Assembly (NCBI GenBank): GCA_022736595.1 | Contig: DZDC01000020.1 | Span: 2,745-26,249, forward strand | Origin: Draconibacterium orientale | Lineage (GTDB): Bacteria > Bacteroidota > Bacteroidia > Bacteroidales > UBA1556 | Direction: 5' to 3' | DNA: 23,505 nucleotides | Shown here: piece by piece, positions 1-7,731 of the stretch | Layout of the letters: each line of letters begins with the position of its first letter | Position numbering within the stretch: position 1 is the stretch's first letter | Translations under genes and position numbers: made by a program | Notes under the pieces: model-generated | Told to the model about the DNA's origin: nothing | The model's input: the letters and a program-made list of their open reading frames with translations, nothing else | Databases searched by the model: none

Positions 1-3000
1 ATGTTGGGGAAGTATTGTTGGAAGCATTGCCATCATTAGTAATAAGAATATCTCCCACCATTAAATAAGCTCCATTGGTGGTAAAATCAAAATTACTTGT
101 AAGCGTCAATTCTATGGTATCCTCGCTATTCACAAGGCCGCTGTTAAAAGTCACCACTATGGTATCTTGAACCACTCCATCAATCCTCAAAGTTACAGTG
201 GCTGGGGTATTGGCGAAATTGATGTTGTTGAGTCCAAAGTTGTAAACTCCAATTTCAATTTCTTCAGAAGAAGTAAGACCACAGTTCTGGGCATTAGGAG
301 CAACGATGGTCACCACTCCCAAATCGATGGCAGGAGGAGTATACTCATCAGCTCCTGGGGAGGTGGTGGTAGTACCGCGAAGGTTACCATCGATATCAGT
401 AGTCACTCTACTTTGAGGAATTCCTTTATTGTACATTTGAAGGCTTTGTGCGTGTAAGTCTTCTGTACCAAGGAAAGAAGGATTCAACGACATACTATGC
501 GTATTTTTGCCATTATCTTGTGCTTGTAAAGCTGCAAGGTTGGCAATATTATTTGATCCCCATTTGGCAAATAAAGTAGTTCCAGGTAAGGTAAAGAAGT
601 TGTTGTAATCCATATCAGGATACGAGTTAGGAGAGGCCAAATGCAAGGCATAACCCGCTTGTGTGGAAGCAATATTATTCATGAAACTATTTAAACTACC
701 AGCTTGTAAATAATAGCATACAGCAGCGGTAACATTACCAGCCTTCATGCTGATGGTATTATATAAGAGATCGGTATATTTTGGCGAAAGGTAAATACCA
801 TAGTTAGAGCCGTTACCTGCCAAGATATTAATCATATTATTCGAAATCAACGCTCTATTTGCAACTGTTCCTTCTGCGGTTCCATAAATCCCATAACAAG
901 TTTCAGCACTGCGCAGTTTCATAATGTTATTGCTAAAATTGAAACCATTATAAACATTGGAGCAATAGATACCATATACCTGAGTTGACATGGCCGTAGA
1001 AATAAGCAAATTATTTGTGACATAAACTGAGTCAGCATAATAAAGATACATCCCGTATTTTATAAAGTCATGAAACTCATTATTGTCGATGGTAATGTTT
1101 CGAGCTCTACGAACAGGGGTGGTGCTGCCTGCGGGACGTTCTATTGCAATGGCTTTATAACCATTATAAACCAAATTATTTTTGAAGTTAACCATTCTTA
1201 CCAAAGTGTCCATAATATGCAGAGCAGAGGCCACTGAATTATTGATTGAAGTTACTGAGCTTGAGATATGGTTATTTTCAATGTTGATATTGGCAGCCCC
1301 TCCCAAGAGTAAGAAAACGTCTCCATACTGAGCTCCGTTGGCTGAGATGGTTAAATATCTAAAATTAAAGTTTTTAGCCCCATTCATACGAATTATATAG
1401 TTATTGCCAACTAAAGTGTTTTGCGAAATATGCACATTGGCTGCATTAGAATCTAGGCTAATAAAAGTAATCTGATTGGTGCTGCTGCTTCCCGGAATGG
1501 GTGTTAAATCCATCTTTTCAAAATAAAAACCTGAATCAAGAGCCATAATAACGGGTCCTGAGATACCACAAAGCTTAAGATCGTTCACCGCGGCAGTAAT
1601 TGTGGCATACCTACGATTTATAGCACCAATATGGTACAATCCATTAAGTGAAACTTTTACCGAACTCGTAATGGTATCATTGGTACCTGTAATGTCACCG
1701 GTGGTAGTCACCCACGATTTAATGGTAGTAAGACCACCCAAAAACGAATGCGAGGGCGCAATAACTACGGTATCTACCTGACCATGAGCCAAGTTTCCTG
1801 TCCAAGAAAAAGGAGTTTGTGAGGCTCCGTTTTCAGTCCAATTAATGGTGGCTGAGGTTAGATTATTAAGACCAAAATTTTTCAACACCACTTTTACTGG
1901 GGTTGGGGTAACGCTTTCTATCAGGTTTATTGGAGCTGTTACACTTAAAAGTGCGGCATCCTTTGCAGGATAAGTATTAACATTAACTGTTAGCGGGATA
2001 TAGTTGCTTTGGCATACGCCAGAACCTTCAATGGTGAATTTCAGATTAGGACGGTTTTTAGAAGTACTTAATATATAGGGAGAATTAATATCAAAAAGCG
2101 CATTTCCTTTACTTTGAGCTACTGAAATATCAGTTGTTACAGTATAGTTTACACCAACAAAGTCTAAAATAGCCTCTCCTTTAAATGAGGTTTCAATAAT
2201 AATATTGCTAACACCATCCCAATAAAATGGGGTAATAAAGTTATGTTGATTCCATCCGTAGGATTCAAAGAAATTAACTGGACCTAACACAGTGGTAAGG
2301 TTATTTGCAAAAAGAGTGGTATCCAAATCAGTATATTTAGTATTTCCCATTTTGATGGTAAAATCATGCATCAAATTGCCTTTTATCAATTCAGCATAGA
2401 AGGCAATGGAGGTAATGAATCCTTGGCTTAAACCCAAAGCAGTAAGATCTGAAGCTTTGTAAAGGAATTGGTGACGTGCACCTTGGGTATTGCTTCCATA
2501 AGGTGATGGGTCGGTGGGATTATAGGTATTTGAAGTACCAATTTGATGGGTACTAGGATTGGTCGATTTACGGCTCGCTGCATAGAAGGTGGTAGTATCG
2601 TATAAGAAATTGGTTTGATATGGAACTCCCCGATGCAGATAGGACACATCACCACTTTGAGCATACCAGAATATGGTATCATTGGCTGTAGCTGTAAGGG
2701 TGGCTTTGTTGCCATAAACCAAACTTATGGGTGAAGTTAAAATGGGATCAGCAGGAGTATAGTACGAGCGAATGATCTCCGAAACAAGGCTATCGTTGGC
2801 ATGGTAATCGTCGCTGGCCAGTGCCGCTTTAACAGTGAGGGTATAGTTGGTATAGTTAGCTCCTGAAGGTAAAGCTGCCTGAGTTGCAAAGGTAAATTCT
2901 AGTGTATCGGTAGGAAAGATAGCTTGGGTAGTAAACTCTGGAGTGATGAAACTTCCATTATTGATTTTATATGTCAAAGGAAGCCCGGCATTTAATGTAT

Positions 3001-6000
3001 CCAAACCTTTATTTACCAATTGTATCTTCACTTGTGAAAGAGCCAGTCCGCAACCAGTAGTAGGAGAGATAATTGCGTGCATCTTAGCATCTAATTGTGG
3101 GAAAGGTACACTTACCACCACATCAGTACGAGGACTATAACAACCTATGGAACCATATTTTTTCAAGCGAACATTAGGGCGTTTATTATAAACAACTCCT
3201 GAACTCATACTACAATTTGTACCAAAACCTGCTGCTGCAGTATAACTATCAAAGCTAGTGATGGTGTGAACAACGTAAGGACTAAAAATGGAAATTCCAG
3301 TAGCACACACTTGCACCACAATATTGCTGGTTCCATTCCACACAAAAGCTCCGTTGGTAAAATGCTCATTCCAACCTGATACCCCCACAAAACTACCATT
3401 AAACACCTGTGTCATTGGAGTGCTTATAAAATTGGCAGTAAGTGAATTTTGAGTGGTATGTCCAAGGTAAACTTCAAAATTTCCTGGGGCAGTAAAAGAA
3501 CCAACAGTTTGAAATGAAATTGAATTGATGGCCCCCGGTATAAGACCCGCTGCCGTAAGTTCGCTAGCCAATAGCAGAACCTGATATTTTCCAGCATTTC
3601 CATTACCCCCATAAACAGTAAAATCCCAAGAACTTGACGGCCCTTCGGTTCCATGTCCAACAATAGCCTCAGCAGGAGGATTGTTGGCATTAGTGCGTAC
3701 CCAATAAGTGGTAGTATCAAAAAGCTGAGGAGTAGTATAGTTGGCTCCAAAAGCAAGCACATTGGTCGCAGTAGCGGAGTTGTACCATTCAATAGGCTTA
3801 TTGGCAGTGGCATGAAGCATGATCGACGCACCATAATTAATGGTAGTATCATTGATGAGAGGAGTCATGGTGGGAGCCATGGACACTACTCCTAATTGTA
3901 AACTATCGTTGAGGTTATTGGCATCAAGGCTATGGTTGACCGCAAAAGTGAAATGGTAAACAGTATCATTAATGCCACTCAAAAGATTGGCCTTGGTGCT
4001 AAAGGTAAACTCCAATGTATCGCCTGAAGCTAAACCAGAAGTAATGCTTTCGGTAACCAAACTATTAGCATTTATACGATATGATGCACTGATTACAGAA
4101 CTTATGTTTCCAACGCCTAGGTTAGCAATGGCAATGGTTACAGAGTCTGCAACTGTTTTATCGCAACTATTAAAAGGAGTCACCAACTCCACTATTTTAA
4201 GATCTACCAAGGGGCGAGCATAAAGCTGGGAATGCAAAGTATCGTTGAAAGTGTTGGTATCGGAAGCTTGACTAGTAAAAACAGCAAGATCATAATCAAA
4301 AACCGGCAGGGTAAGGCTTCCCACTACTAAGGTGTCGGTGGTATTGGGAGCTAAGTTGATGGTATGAGTGCTGGTGACAGGAGTTCCGTTGTTGAGGCGG
4401 TAACCAACAGTAAGATTGGTGATGGCGCTAAGACCATAATTCTTAACAATAGCTTCAACGATAACCACTCGGTTTTGAGTATCGATGGCCAAAGGTTTAA
4501 GGATTGCAACCACTCCGGCATCTTGTTGAATCACTTTGTACTCAAAAGCTCCAATACTTGGGTTAGTAGCATGGCGGGGTTTATTGTCAATATCATCGGT
4601 AATCCAGCTGATGGCAAGACCTTCGTTATCATTGACATTAGAATAGGTGCGTTTATCCAGATTTCCATAAAAAGCAGGTGCTACCAAAACAGAATGAACA
4701 TTCCTATTAGTAGCGTTTTTAATGGCTGTAATACCCCCGCTTTTGGGAATAAAGTTACCATCCCAACGAAGGGCTGATCCTCCATTGGACCAAAACAAGT
4801 TATAATCCATTGAATCAATAGATACAACACCATTTGGGAAATAAAATGCTGGATTACCTCCTTCGCTTACAAAGATATTATTGACAAATCTTACATTGCT
4901 GGCTGTCGACATATTCTGACCATATACAGTTCCTGAGTTAACGCCACCTGAGTTACAATAAAATGTATTGTTATAAATTTCAATTTTGCTGGTGCTTTGC
5001 ACATGAAATGCATAATACGACTGTGAAGTCGAGGATCCAAATACCATCGAAATATTATTGAATACTCGAGATGGACGACTAACCGTACCCGATGAATTTC
5101 CCAAATAAATACCATAAGATGCTCCATCAGAATTAATTACACTTTCATTATGTGATATATTAAGGGAAACGCAGTAATTGGAGTAAATAGACGTTAAGAG
5201 GGGACTACCTGCAACAAGGCTTCGATCAAAACGATTTTGATAAACAACTACATCATACTGATAATTCATATACAATCCAGTACGATAATAATCTATAAAA
5301 TGGTTGTTACGAATGATGTTTCGGTAGGAAGTTGTGCTTGAATTTGAATAAAGATACATTCCATAATATCCCCCTTTAATGGTGTTATTGGAGAATATGT
5401 TTGAATCCGTTTTACCCGAATTTTCGTAAATTGTAAAATTGTTGTAATTTCCAAAGGGAGTTTCTAGGTAGCAACCATCAATGTTATTGTGCTTGCTTAA
5501 CGGTCCAAGTAAAAGAGCTGAAGAAGTTGATGAAATGGAGGTGTTTTTAATGCTCACATTTTTAATAGTGATGTTTTCAACCTTCTCAATTCGTACCACA
5601 AAATTTGAATTAGCAGTAAAAATCACATCTTCTGCATTTCCTGTAGTGCTGGTGATGGTTAAAGTATTTACCGCACTTAATCCTTTGATACTATCGGTAA
5701 ACCACATTTTGCCAGTGTAGGTACCGGGCATAAATTTTAGCGTGGTTGGTCCCACCAAACCACAGTTGTGTAGCACCCCTCTAAAATCTTCAAAATCAGT
5801 GAAATCAGCACCAAATGCTCCAACAGTATAGTTACCACTTAATTGGGTCGGACAGCCATAAATATTGATGCTTAGCGTATCGTTAGTTTTCTTTTGGTCG
5901 TTAAGATCATTGGGGTTTTTGGTCCACATCTTAATTTTGTGAGCCCCAAGGCCAAAACTCTGGCTTCCAATTTGGAAAATTCCAGAAACCAAATCAAGAC

Positions 6001-7129
6001 TCAAAGAACCAGTCCAAACGCTATCGTATTGGTAAACGTTATCTAAACTCCATTCTACAGTTGCCTTTACAAGGGTTGAGTCTCCCTTATTGGCAATTCT
6101 TAAACTGATGGGAACCGTGTCGGCAACCAGTACCACCAGGCTTGGCGACTCAATACTGTGCACCGCAGCGTCATAGTGTTGGGGAATGCCTAAAGCAGGA
6201 TCACGTTTGACAAGTACCGAAGTACAACCCAAACTGGGTTCATTGGAAATGTTGGTATTAGCTGAGCTATCCTTAGCTTCTACTTTATAACAAAAAGTGG
6301 TATTGTATGGAAAGCTGGGGATCACTCCCTTAAACACATTGGATCCTTGATACACCATATTTACAGTATCGATATTGCCATTGACGGTGTACATCACTTT
6401 GGCTGATGCTATTCCTGAAATGTCTGTGATGGTTGCCAAAATATTGTAAGGTCCGGTGCTATAAGTACTATCGCGCAATAAGGGAAGATTCATAACAATA
6501 AGAGGAGCAATAAGCTCCGAATTGCTACTGGTAACTTTAATGTTGTCGATGAGCCAGCCGTAATTGCCAGCACCCGCATTTCCATTTCCGTCAGAAAGGG
6601 TAAAACGTACTTTCACATGACTAGCATTGCCAACTAAAGATGAAATATCAAAAATTTCTTTTCTCCACCACTGGTTGGTGGGTATGGCATTGGGATTGGC
6701 TGGAACCCAAACTTGAGTGTAGGACGCAGCATTAAATTTGTTTCCAATGGAACCAAAAATTCCATTGCCAAGATATTGAGCTTGGGTAAGTCTAATCCAT
6801 GTTTGACCGCTATCAGCACTGATTTCAAGGTAGGCACTATCGGCAAATTCGATCTTACAGATGTGGCTAAATTCAAGTATTGCAAAACTTCCTAACACAT
6901 TGAAAGTGTCGGTAGTAAGCTTCACTTGGCTGTAGGGCGTTAGCACCCGAGCACTATCACTATAAATGCCTGTGGCAGCTAAAGAACTGCTTCGCACCCA
7001 ATGGGTGGTGGGGGAAGACGAGGTAACCTTAAGGGGTAAATTTTCAAATCCTTCATTGAAATTAATTACCTGAGCTTGTGATCCAATCACCCAAAGCAAT
7101 GAAATAAGAAATAAAACGATTTTGTTCAT
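1..7129 (-). CDS. Giant modular secreted protein (beta-helix/CARDB/Ig-like), 3' end outside window
   Basis: A single open frame of 2,376 codons starts at ATG 7129-7127 and shows no stop before the left edge. I checked the frame at about 4558, 1978, 460 and 4 and it is the same throughout. Residues 1-19 form a signal peptide (MNKIVLFLISLLWVIGSQA, then Q). Approximate modules: 21-195 jelly-roll/MAM-like domain ending in WLIDNI; 196-300 Fn3-like; 305-420 CARDB-like; 427-865 right-handed beta-helix ending in TDDIDNKPR...IGAFEY; 866-1085 two CARDB-like; 1087-1150 Ig-like; 1155-1330 lectin-like; 1335-1458 CARDB-like; 1460-1523 Ig-like; 1527-1707 lectin-like; 1715-1830 CARDB-like; 1831-2266 second beta-helix; then another CARDB-like domain to the edge. 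The composition (N, T, S, G rich) and modules fit a Bacteroidota surface or secreted protein. A C-terminal type IX sorting domain is expected but lies outside the window. Substrate and role are unknown; an adhesin or polysaccharide-binding role is inference. Confidence 0.9.
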   Translation of the reverse strand, partial: MNKIVLFLISLLWVIGSQAQVINFNEGFENLPLKVTSSSPTTHWVRSSSLAATGIYSDSARVLTPYSQVKLTTDTFNVLGSFAILEFSHICKIEFADSAYLEISADSGQTWIRLTQAQYLGNGIFGSIGNKFNAASYTQVWVPANPNAIPTNQWWRKEIFDISSLVGNASHVKVRFTLSDGNGNAGAGNYGWLIDNIKVTSSNSELIAPLIVMNLPLLRDSTYSTGPYNILATITDISGIASAKVMYTVNGNIDTVNMVYQGSNVFKGVIPSFPYNTTFCYKVEAKDSSANTNISNEPSLGCTSVLVKRDPALGIPQHYDAAVHSIESPSLVVLVADTVPISLRIANKGDSTLVKATVEWSLDNVYQYDSVWTGSLSLDLVSGIFQIGSQSFGLGAHKIKMWTKNPNDLNDQKKTNDTLSINIYGCPTQLSGNYTVGAFGADFTDFEDFRGVLHNCGLVGPTTLKFMPGTYTGKMWFTDSIKGLSAVNTLTITSTTGNAEDVIFTANSNFVVRIEKVENITIKNVSIKNTSISSTSSALLLGPLSKHNNIDGCYLETPFGNYNNFTIYENSGKTDSNIFSNNTIKGGYYGMYLYSNSSTTSYRNIIRNNHFIDYYRTGLYMNYQYDVVVYQNRFDRSLVAGSPLLTSIYSNYCVSLNISHNESVINSDGASYGIYLGNSSGTVSRPSRVFNNISMVFGSSTSQSYYAFHVQSTSKIEIYNNTFYCNSGGVNSGTVYGQNMSTASNVRFVNNIFVSEGGNPAFYFPNGVVSIDSMDYNLFWSNGGSALRWDGNFIPKSGGITAIKNATNRNVHSVLVAPAFYGNLDKRTYSNVNDNEGLAISWITDDIDNKPRHATNPSIGAFEYKVIQQDAGVVAILKPLAIDTQNRVVIVEAIVKNYGLSAITNLTVGYRLNNGTPVTSTHTINLAPNTTDTLVVGSLTLPVFDYDLAVFTSQASDTNTFNDTLHSQLYARPLVDLKIVELVTPFNSCDKTVADSVTIAIANLGVGNISSVISASYRINANSLVTESITSGLASGDTLEFTFSTKANLLSGINDTVYHFTFAVNHSLDANNLNDSLQLGVVSMAPTMTPLINDTTINYGASIMLHATANKPIEWYNSATATNVLAFGANYTTPQLFDTTTYWVRTNANNPPAEAIVGHGTEGPSSSWDFTVYGGNGNAGKYQVLLLASELTAAGLIPGAINSISFQTVGSFTAPGNFEVYLGHTTQNSLTANFISTPMTQVFNGSFVGVSGWNEHFTNGAFVWNGTSNIVVQVCATGISIFSPYVVHTITSFDSYTAAAGFGTNCSMSSGVVYNKRPNVRLKKYGSIGCYSPRTDVVVSVPFPQLDAKMHAIISPTTGCGLALSQVKIQLVNKGLDTLNAGLPLTYKINNGSFITPEFTTQAIFPTDTLEFTFATQAALPSGANYTNYTLTVKAALASDDYHANDSLVSEIIRSYYTPADPILTSPISLVYGNKATLTATANDTIFWYAQSGDVSYLHRGVPYQTNFLYDTTTFYAASRKSTNPSTHQIGTSNTYNPTDPSPYGSNTQGARHQFLYKASDLTALGLSQGFITSIAFYAELIKGNLMHDFTIKMGNTKYTDLDTTLFANNLTTVLGPVNFFESYGWNQHNFITPFYWDGVSNIIIETSFKGEAILDFVGVNYTVTTDISVAQSKGNALFDINSPYILSTSKNRPNLKFTIEGSGVCQSNYIPLTVNVNTYPAKDAALLSVTAPINLIESVTPTPVKVVLKNFGLNNLTSATINWTENGASQTPFSWTGNLAHGQVDTVVIAPSHSFLGGLTTIKSWVTTTGDITGTNDTITSSVKVSLNGLYHIGAINRRYATITAAVNDLKLCGISGPVIMALDSGFYFEKMDLTPIPGSSSTNQITFISLDSNAANVHISQNTLVGNNYIIRMNGAKNFNFRYLTISANGAQYGDVFLLLGGAANINIENNHISSSVTSINNSVASALHIMDTLVRMVNFKNNLVYNGYKAIAIERPAGSTTPVRRARNITIDNNEFHDFIKYGMYLYYADSVYVTNNLLISTAMSTQVYGIYCSNVYNGFNFSNNIMKLRSAETCYGIYGTAEGTVANRALISNNMINILAGNGSNYGIYLSPKYTDLLYNTISMKAGNVTAAVCYYLQAGSLNSFMNNIASTQAGYALHLASPNSYPDMDYNNFFTLPGTTLFAKWGSNNIANLAALQAQDNGKNTHSMSLNPSFLGTEDLHAQSLQMYNKGIPQSRVTTDIDGNLRGTTTTSPGADEYTPPAIDLGVVTIVAPNAQNCGLTSSEEIEIGVYNFGLNNINFANTPATVTLRIDGVVQDTIVVTFNSGLVNSEDTIELTLTSNFDFTTNGAYLMVGDILITNDGNASNNTSPT
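335..1640 (-). repeat. Beta-helix module B within the giant CDS
   Basis: Residues ~1831-2266 open with YHIGAINRRYATI, contain short N-rich beta-helix turns (such as NNEFHDF, NNLLIST, SNNMINI) and close with TTDIDGNLR and a GADEY segment. It has the same layout and nearly the same length as module A, and like A it is preceded and followed by CARDB-like domains. The ends are approximate. Confidence 0.6.
2010..2750 (-). repeat. Ig-like + lectin-like module, copy 2, in the giant CDS
   Basis: Residues ~1460-1707: YGNKATLTATA...IFWYAQ...YDTTTFYAAS, then ARHQFLYKASDLTALGL, GWNQHNF and WDGVSNIIIE. It is clearly homologous to copy 1 by motif order. It is diverged enough at residue level that recent unequal crossing-over is unlikely. 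Confidence 0.6.
3140..3870 (-). repeat. Ig-like + lectin-like module, copy 1, in the giant CDS
   Basis: Residues ~1087-1330: an Ig-like segment (YGASIMLHATA...IEWYNS...FDTTTYWVR) followed by a jelly-roll-like segment with GKYQVLLLASELTAAGL, a GWNEHF stretch and WNGTSNIVVQ. Each of these landmarks has a counterpart in copy 2, about 1.1 kb downstream in the coding direction. The boundaries are approximate. Confidence 0.6.
4530..5850 (-). repeat. Beta-helix module A within the giant CDS
   Basis: Residues ~427-865 open with a YTVGAFGADF segment, continue with many short asparagine-rich turns (NIFVSEGGN, NNTFYCNSG and similar; parallel beta-helix style) and close with TDDIDNKPR followed by SIGAFEY. 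The order matches module B, about 4.2 kb away in the same gene, so it is a protein-level duplication. The ends are approximate. Confidence 0.6.
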
Positions 7130-7247
7130 GGTTATGTAAAATTAATTAGGGTATCTTATTCAAAACATAAATTTATAACAAAGTAAAATTGATTCGTTAT
7201 AAAAATGTGTAATTAGTTGTATTACTGATGTTTGTATTACAATTTTG

Positions 7248-7255
7248 CAAAAGTA
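7248..7255 (-). promoter_or_regulatory. Possible -7 box (TACTTTTG) for the giant secreted protein
   Basis: On the minus strand the octamer TACTTTTG matches the Bacteroidota -7 consensus TAnnTTTG. It would give a leader of about 110-120 nt. No TTTG -33 element is visible at the usual distance, so this is a weak assignment. Confidence 0.3.
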
Positions 7256-7286
7256 GTCAATAGATTTAAAAATGATGCTAGGGGTT

Positions 7287-7323
7287 GCTTCAAAAAAGCC
7301 TACTTAGAGTTGATTTTTGAAGC
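7287..7323. repeat. Short inverted repeat (10 bp arms)
   Basis: gcttcaaaaa at 7287-7296 pairs perfectly with tttttgaagc at 7314-7323 across a 17-base loop. It lies just upstream of the candidate minus-strand promoter. Confidence 0.5.
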
Positions 7324-7370
7324 CATTCACTTTTTAACTCTGATTTACTGTAGGTTATAAAATATAATGA

Positions 7371-7507
7371 GTCCAGTCTAAAAAGCCTCCAAACTACTTA
7401 TTTTTATCGTTTTTACCCCTAGCCCTAAAGGGAGAACGCTAAATATCAGCAGTTTGGGAAAGTCCCCTTTAGGGGATTTAGGGGTAAAAGGGCTTTTTAG
7501 ACTGGGC
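7371..7507. repeat. Imperfect 137 bp palindromic element
   Basis: The outer arms gtccagtctaaaaagcc (7371-7387) and ggctttttagactgggc (7491-7507) are inverted repeats with 16 of 17 bases matching. Inner arms around 7410-7434 (ttttacccctagccctaaag) and 7462-7489 (cccctttagggg then ggggtaaaa) also pair, with small bulges. The element sits between the two putative promoters, so it need not be in either transcript. It resembles a REP- or MITE-like intergenic repeat more than a terminator. Its copy number elsewhere in the genome is unknown. Confidence 0.65.
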
Positions 7508-7516
7508 ACTCTAATT

Positions 7517-7546
7517 ATTCATAATTAAAGCCTCCAAATTATGAAT
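7517..7546. repeat. Short inverted repeat (10 bp arms)
   Basis: attcataatt at 7517-7526 pairs perfectly with aattatgaat at 7537-7546. The 10-base loop holds part of the aaagcctccaaa sequence also seen inside the large palindrome. It lies upstream of the ricT promoter. Confidence 0.5.
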
Positions 7547-7647
7547 TTAACCTATAATGATGCTGAAATTCCCCTTCAACTAAAACTATTCTCCCTTCAT
7601 TGCTAAAACAAAAAAAATCACAGGTCCCCAATCTTCATCATTTTTAT

Positions 7648-7655
7648 TACTTTTG
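7648..7655 (+). promoter_or_regulatory. Putative -7 box (TACTTTTG) for ricT
   Basis: TACTTTTG fits TAnnTTTG and lies 76 bases before the ATG at 7732. A transcript starting just after it would exclude the TTG at 7600, which supports the ATG start. No clear -33 TTTG is present. Confidence 0.45.
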
Positions 7656-7731
7656 TGCCTTTGTCGCCTTGGGCCAAAGTGCATCTTTAAGCCTAAGGAT
7701 CTATTATATAACCCCAAATACTGAAAATACC

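Larger units (their letters stand above)
7130..7731. other. Divergent intergenic region with hairpins, no gene seen
   Basis: A 600 bp AT-rich gap between two divergently transcribed genes. It holds a candidate promoter at each side (7248-7255 minus; 7648-7655 plus) and, between them, three inverted repeats: 7287-7323, 7371-7507 and 7517-7546. A 12-base direct repeat (aaagcctccaaa) occurs at 7382-7393 and 7527-7538. I see no credible ORF or tRNA. The plus frame is open from a TTG at 7600, but the ricT start is better placed at 7732. Confidence 0.6.

Noticed and set aside
167..4777. Several short open frames on both strands within 1-7129
   Set aside because: All are in frames other than the continuous giant CDS and lack family resemblance; they are shadow frames.
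7371..7507. Palindrome as a bidirectional terminator
   Set aside because: The flanking genes diverge, so no transcript end is expected here, and there is no T-tract directly after the stem.
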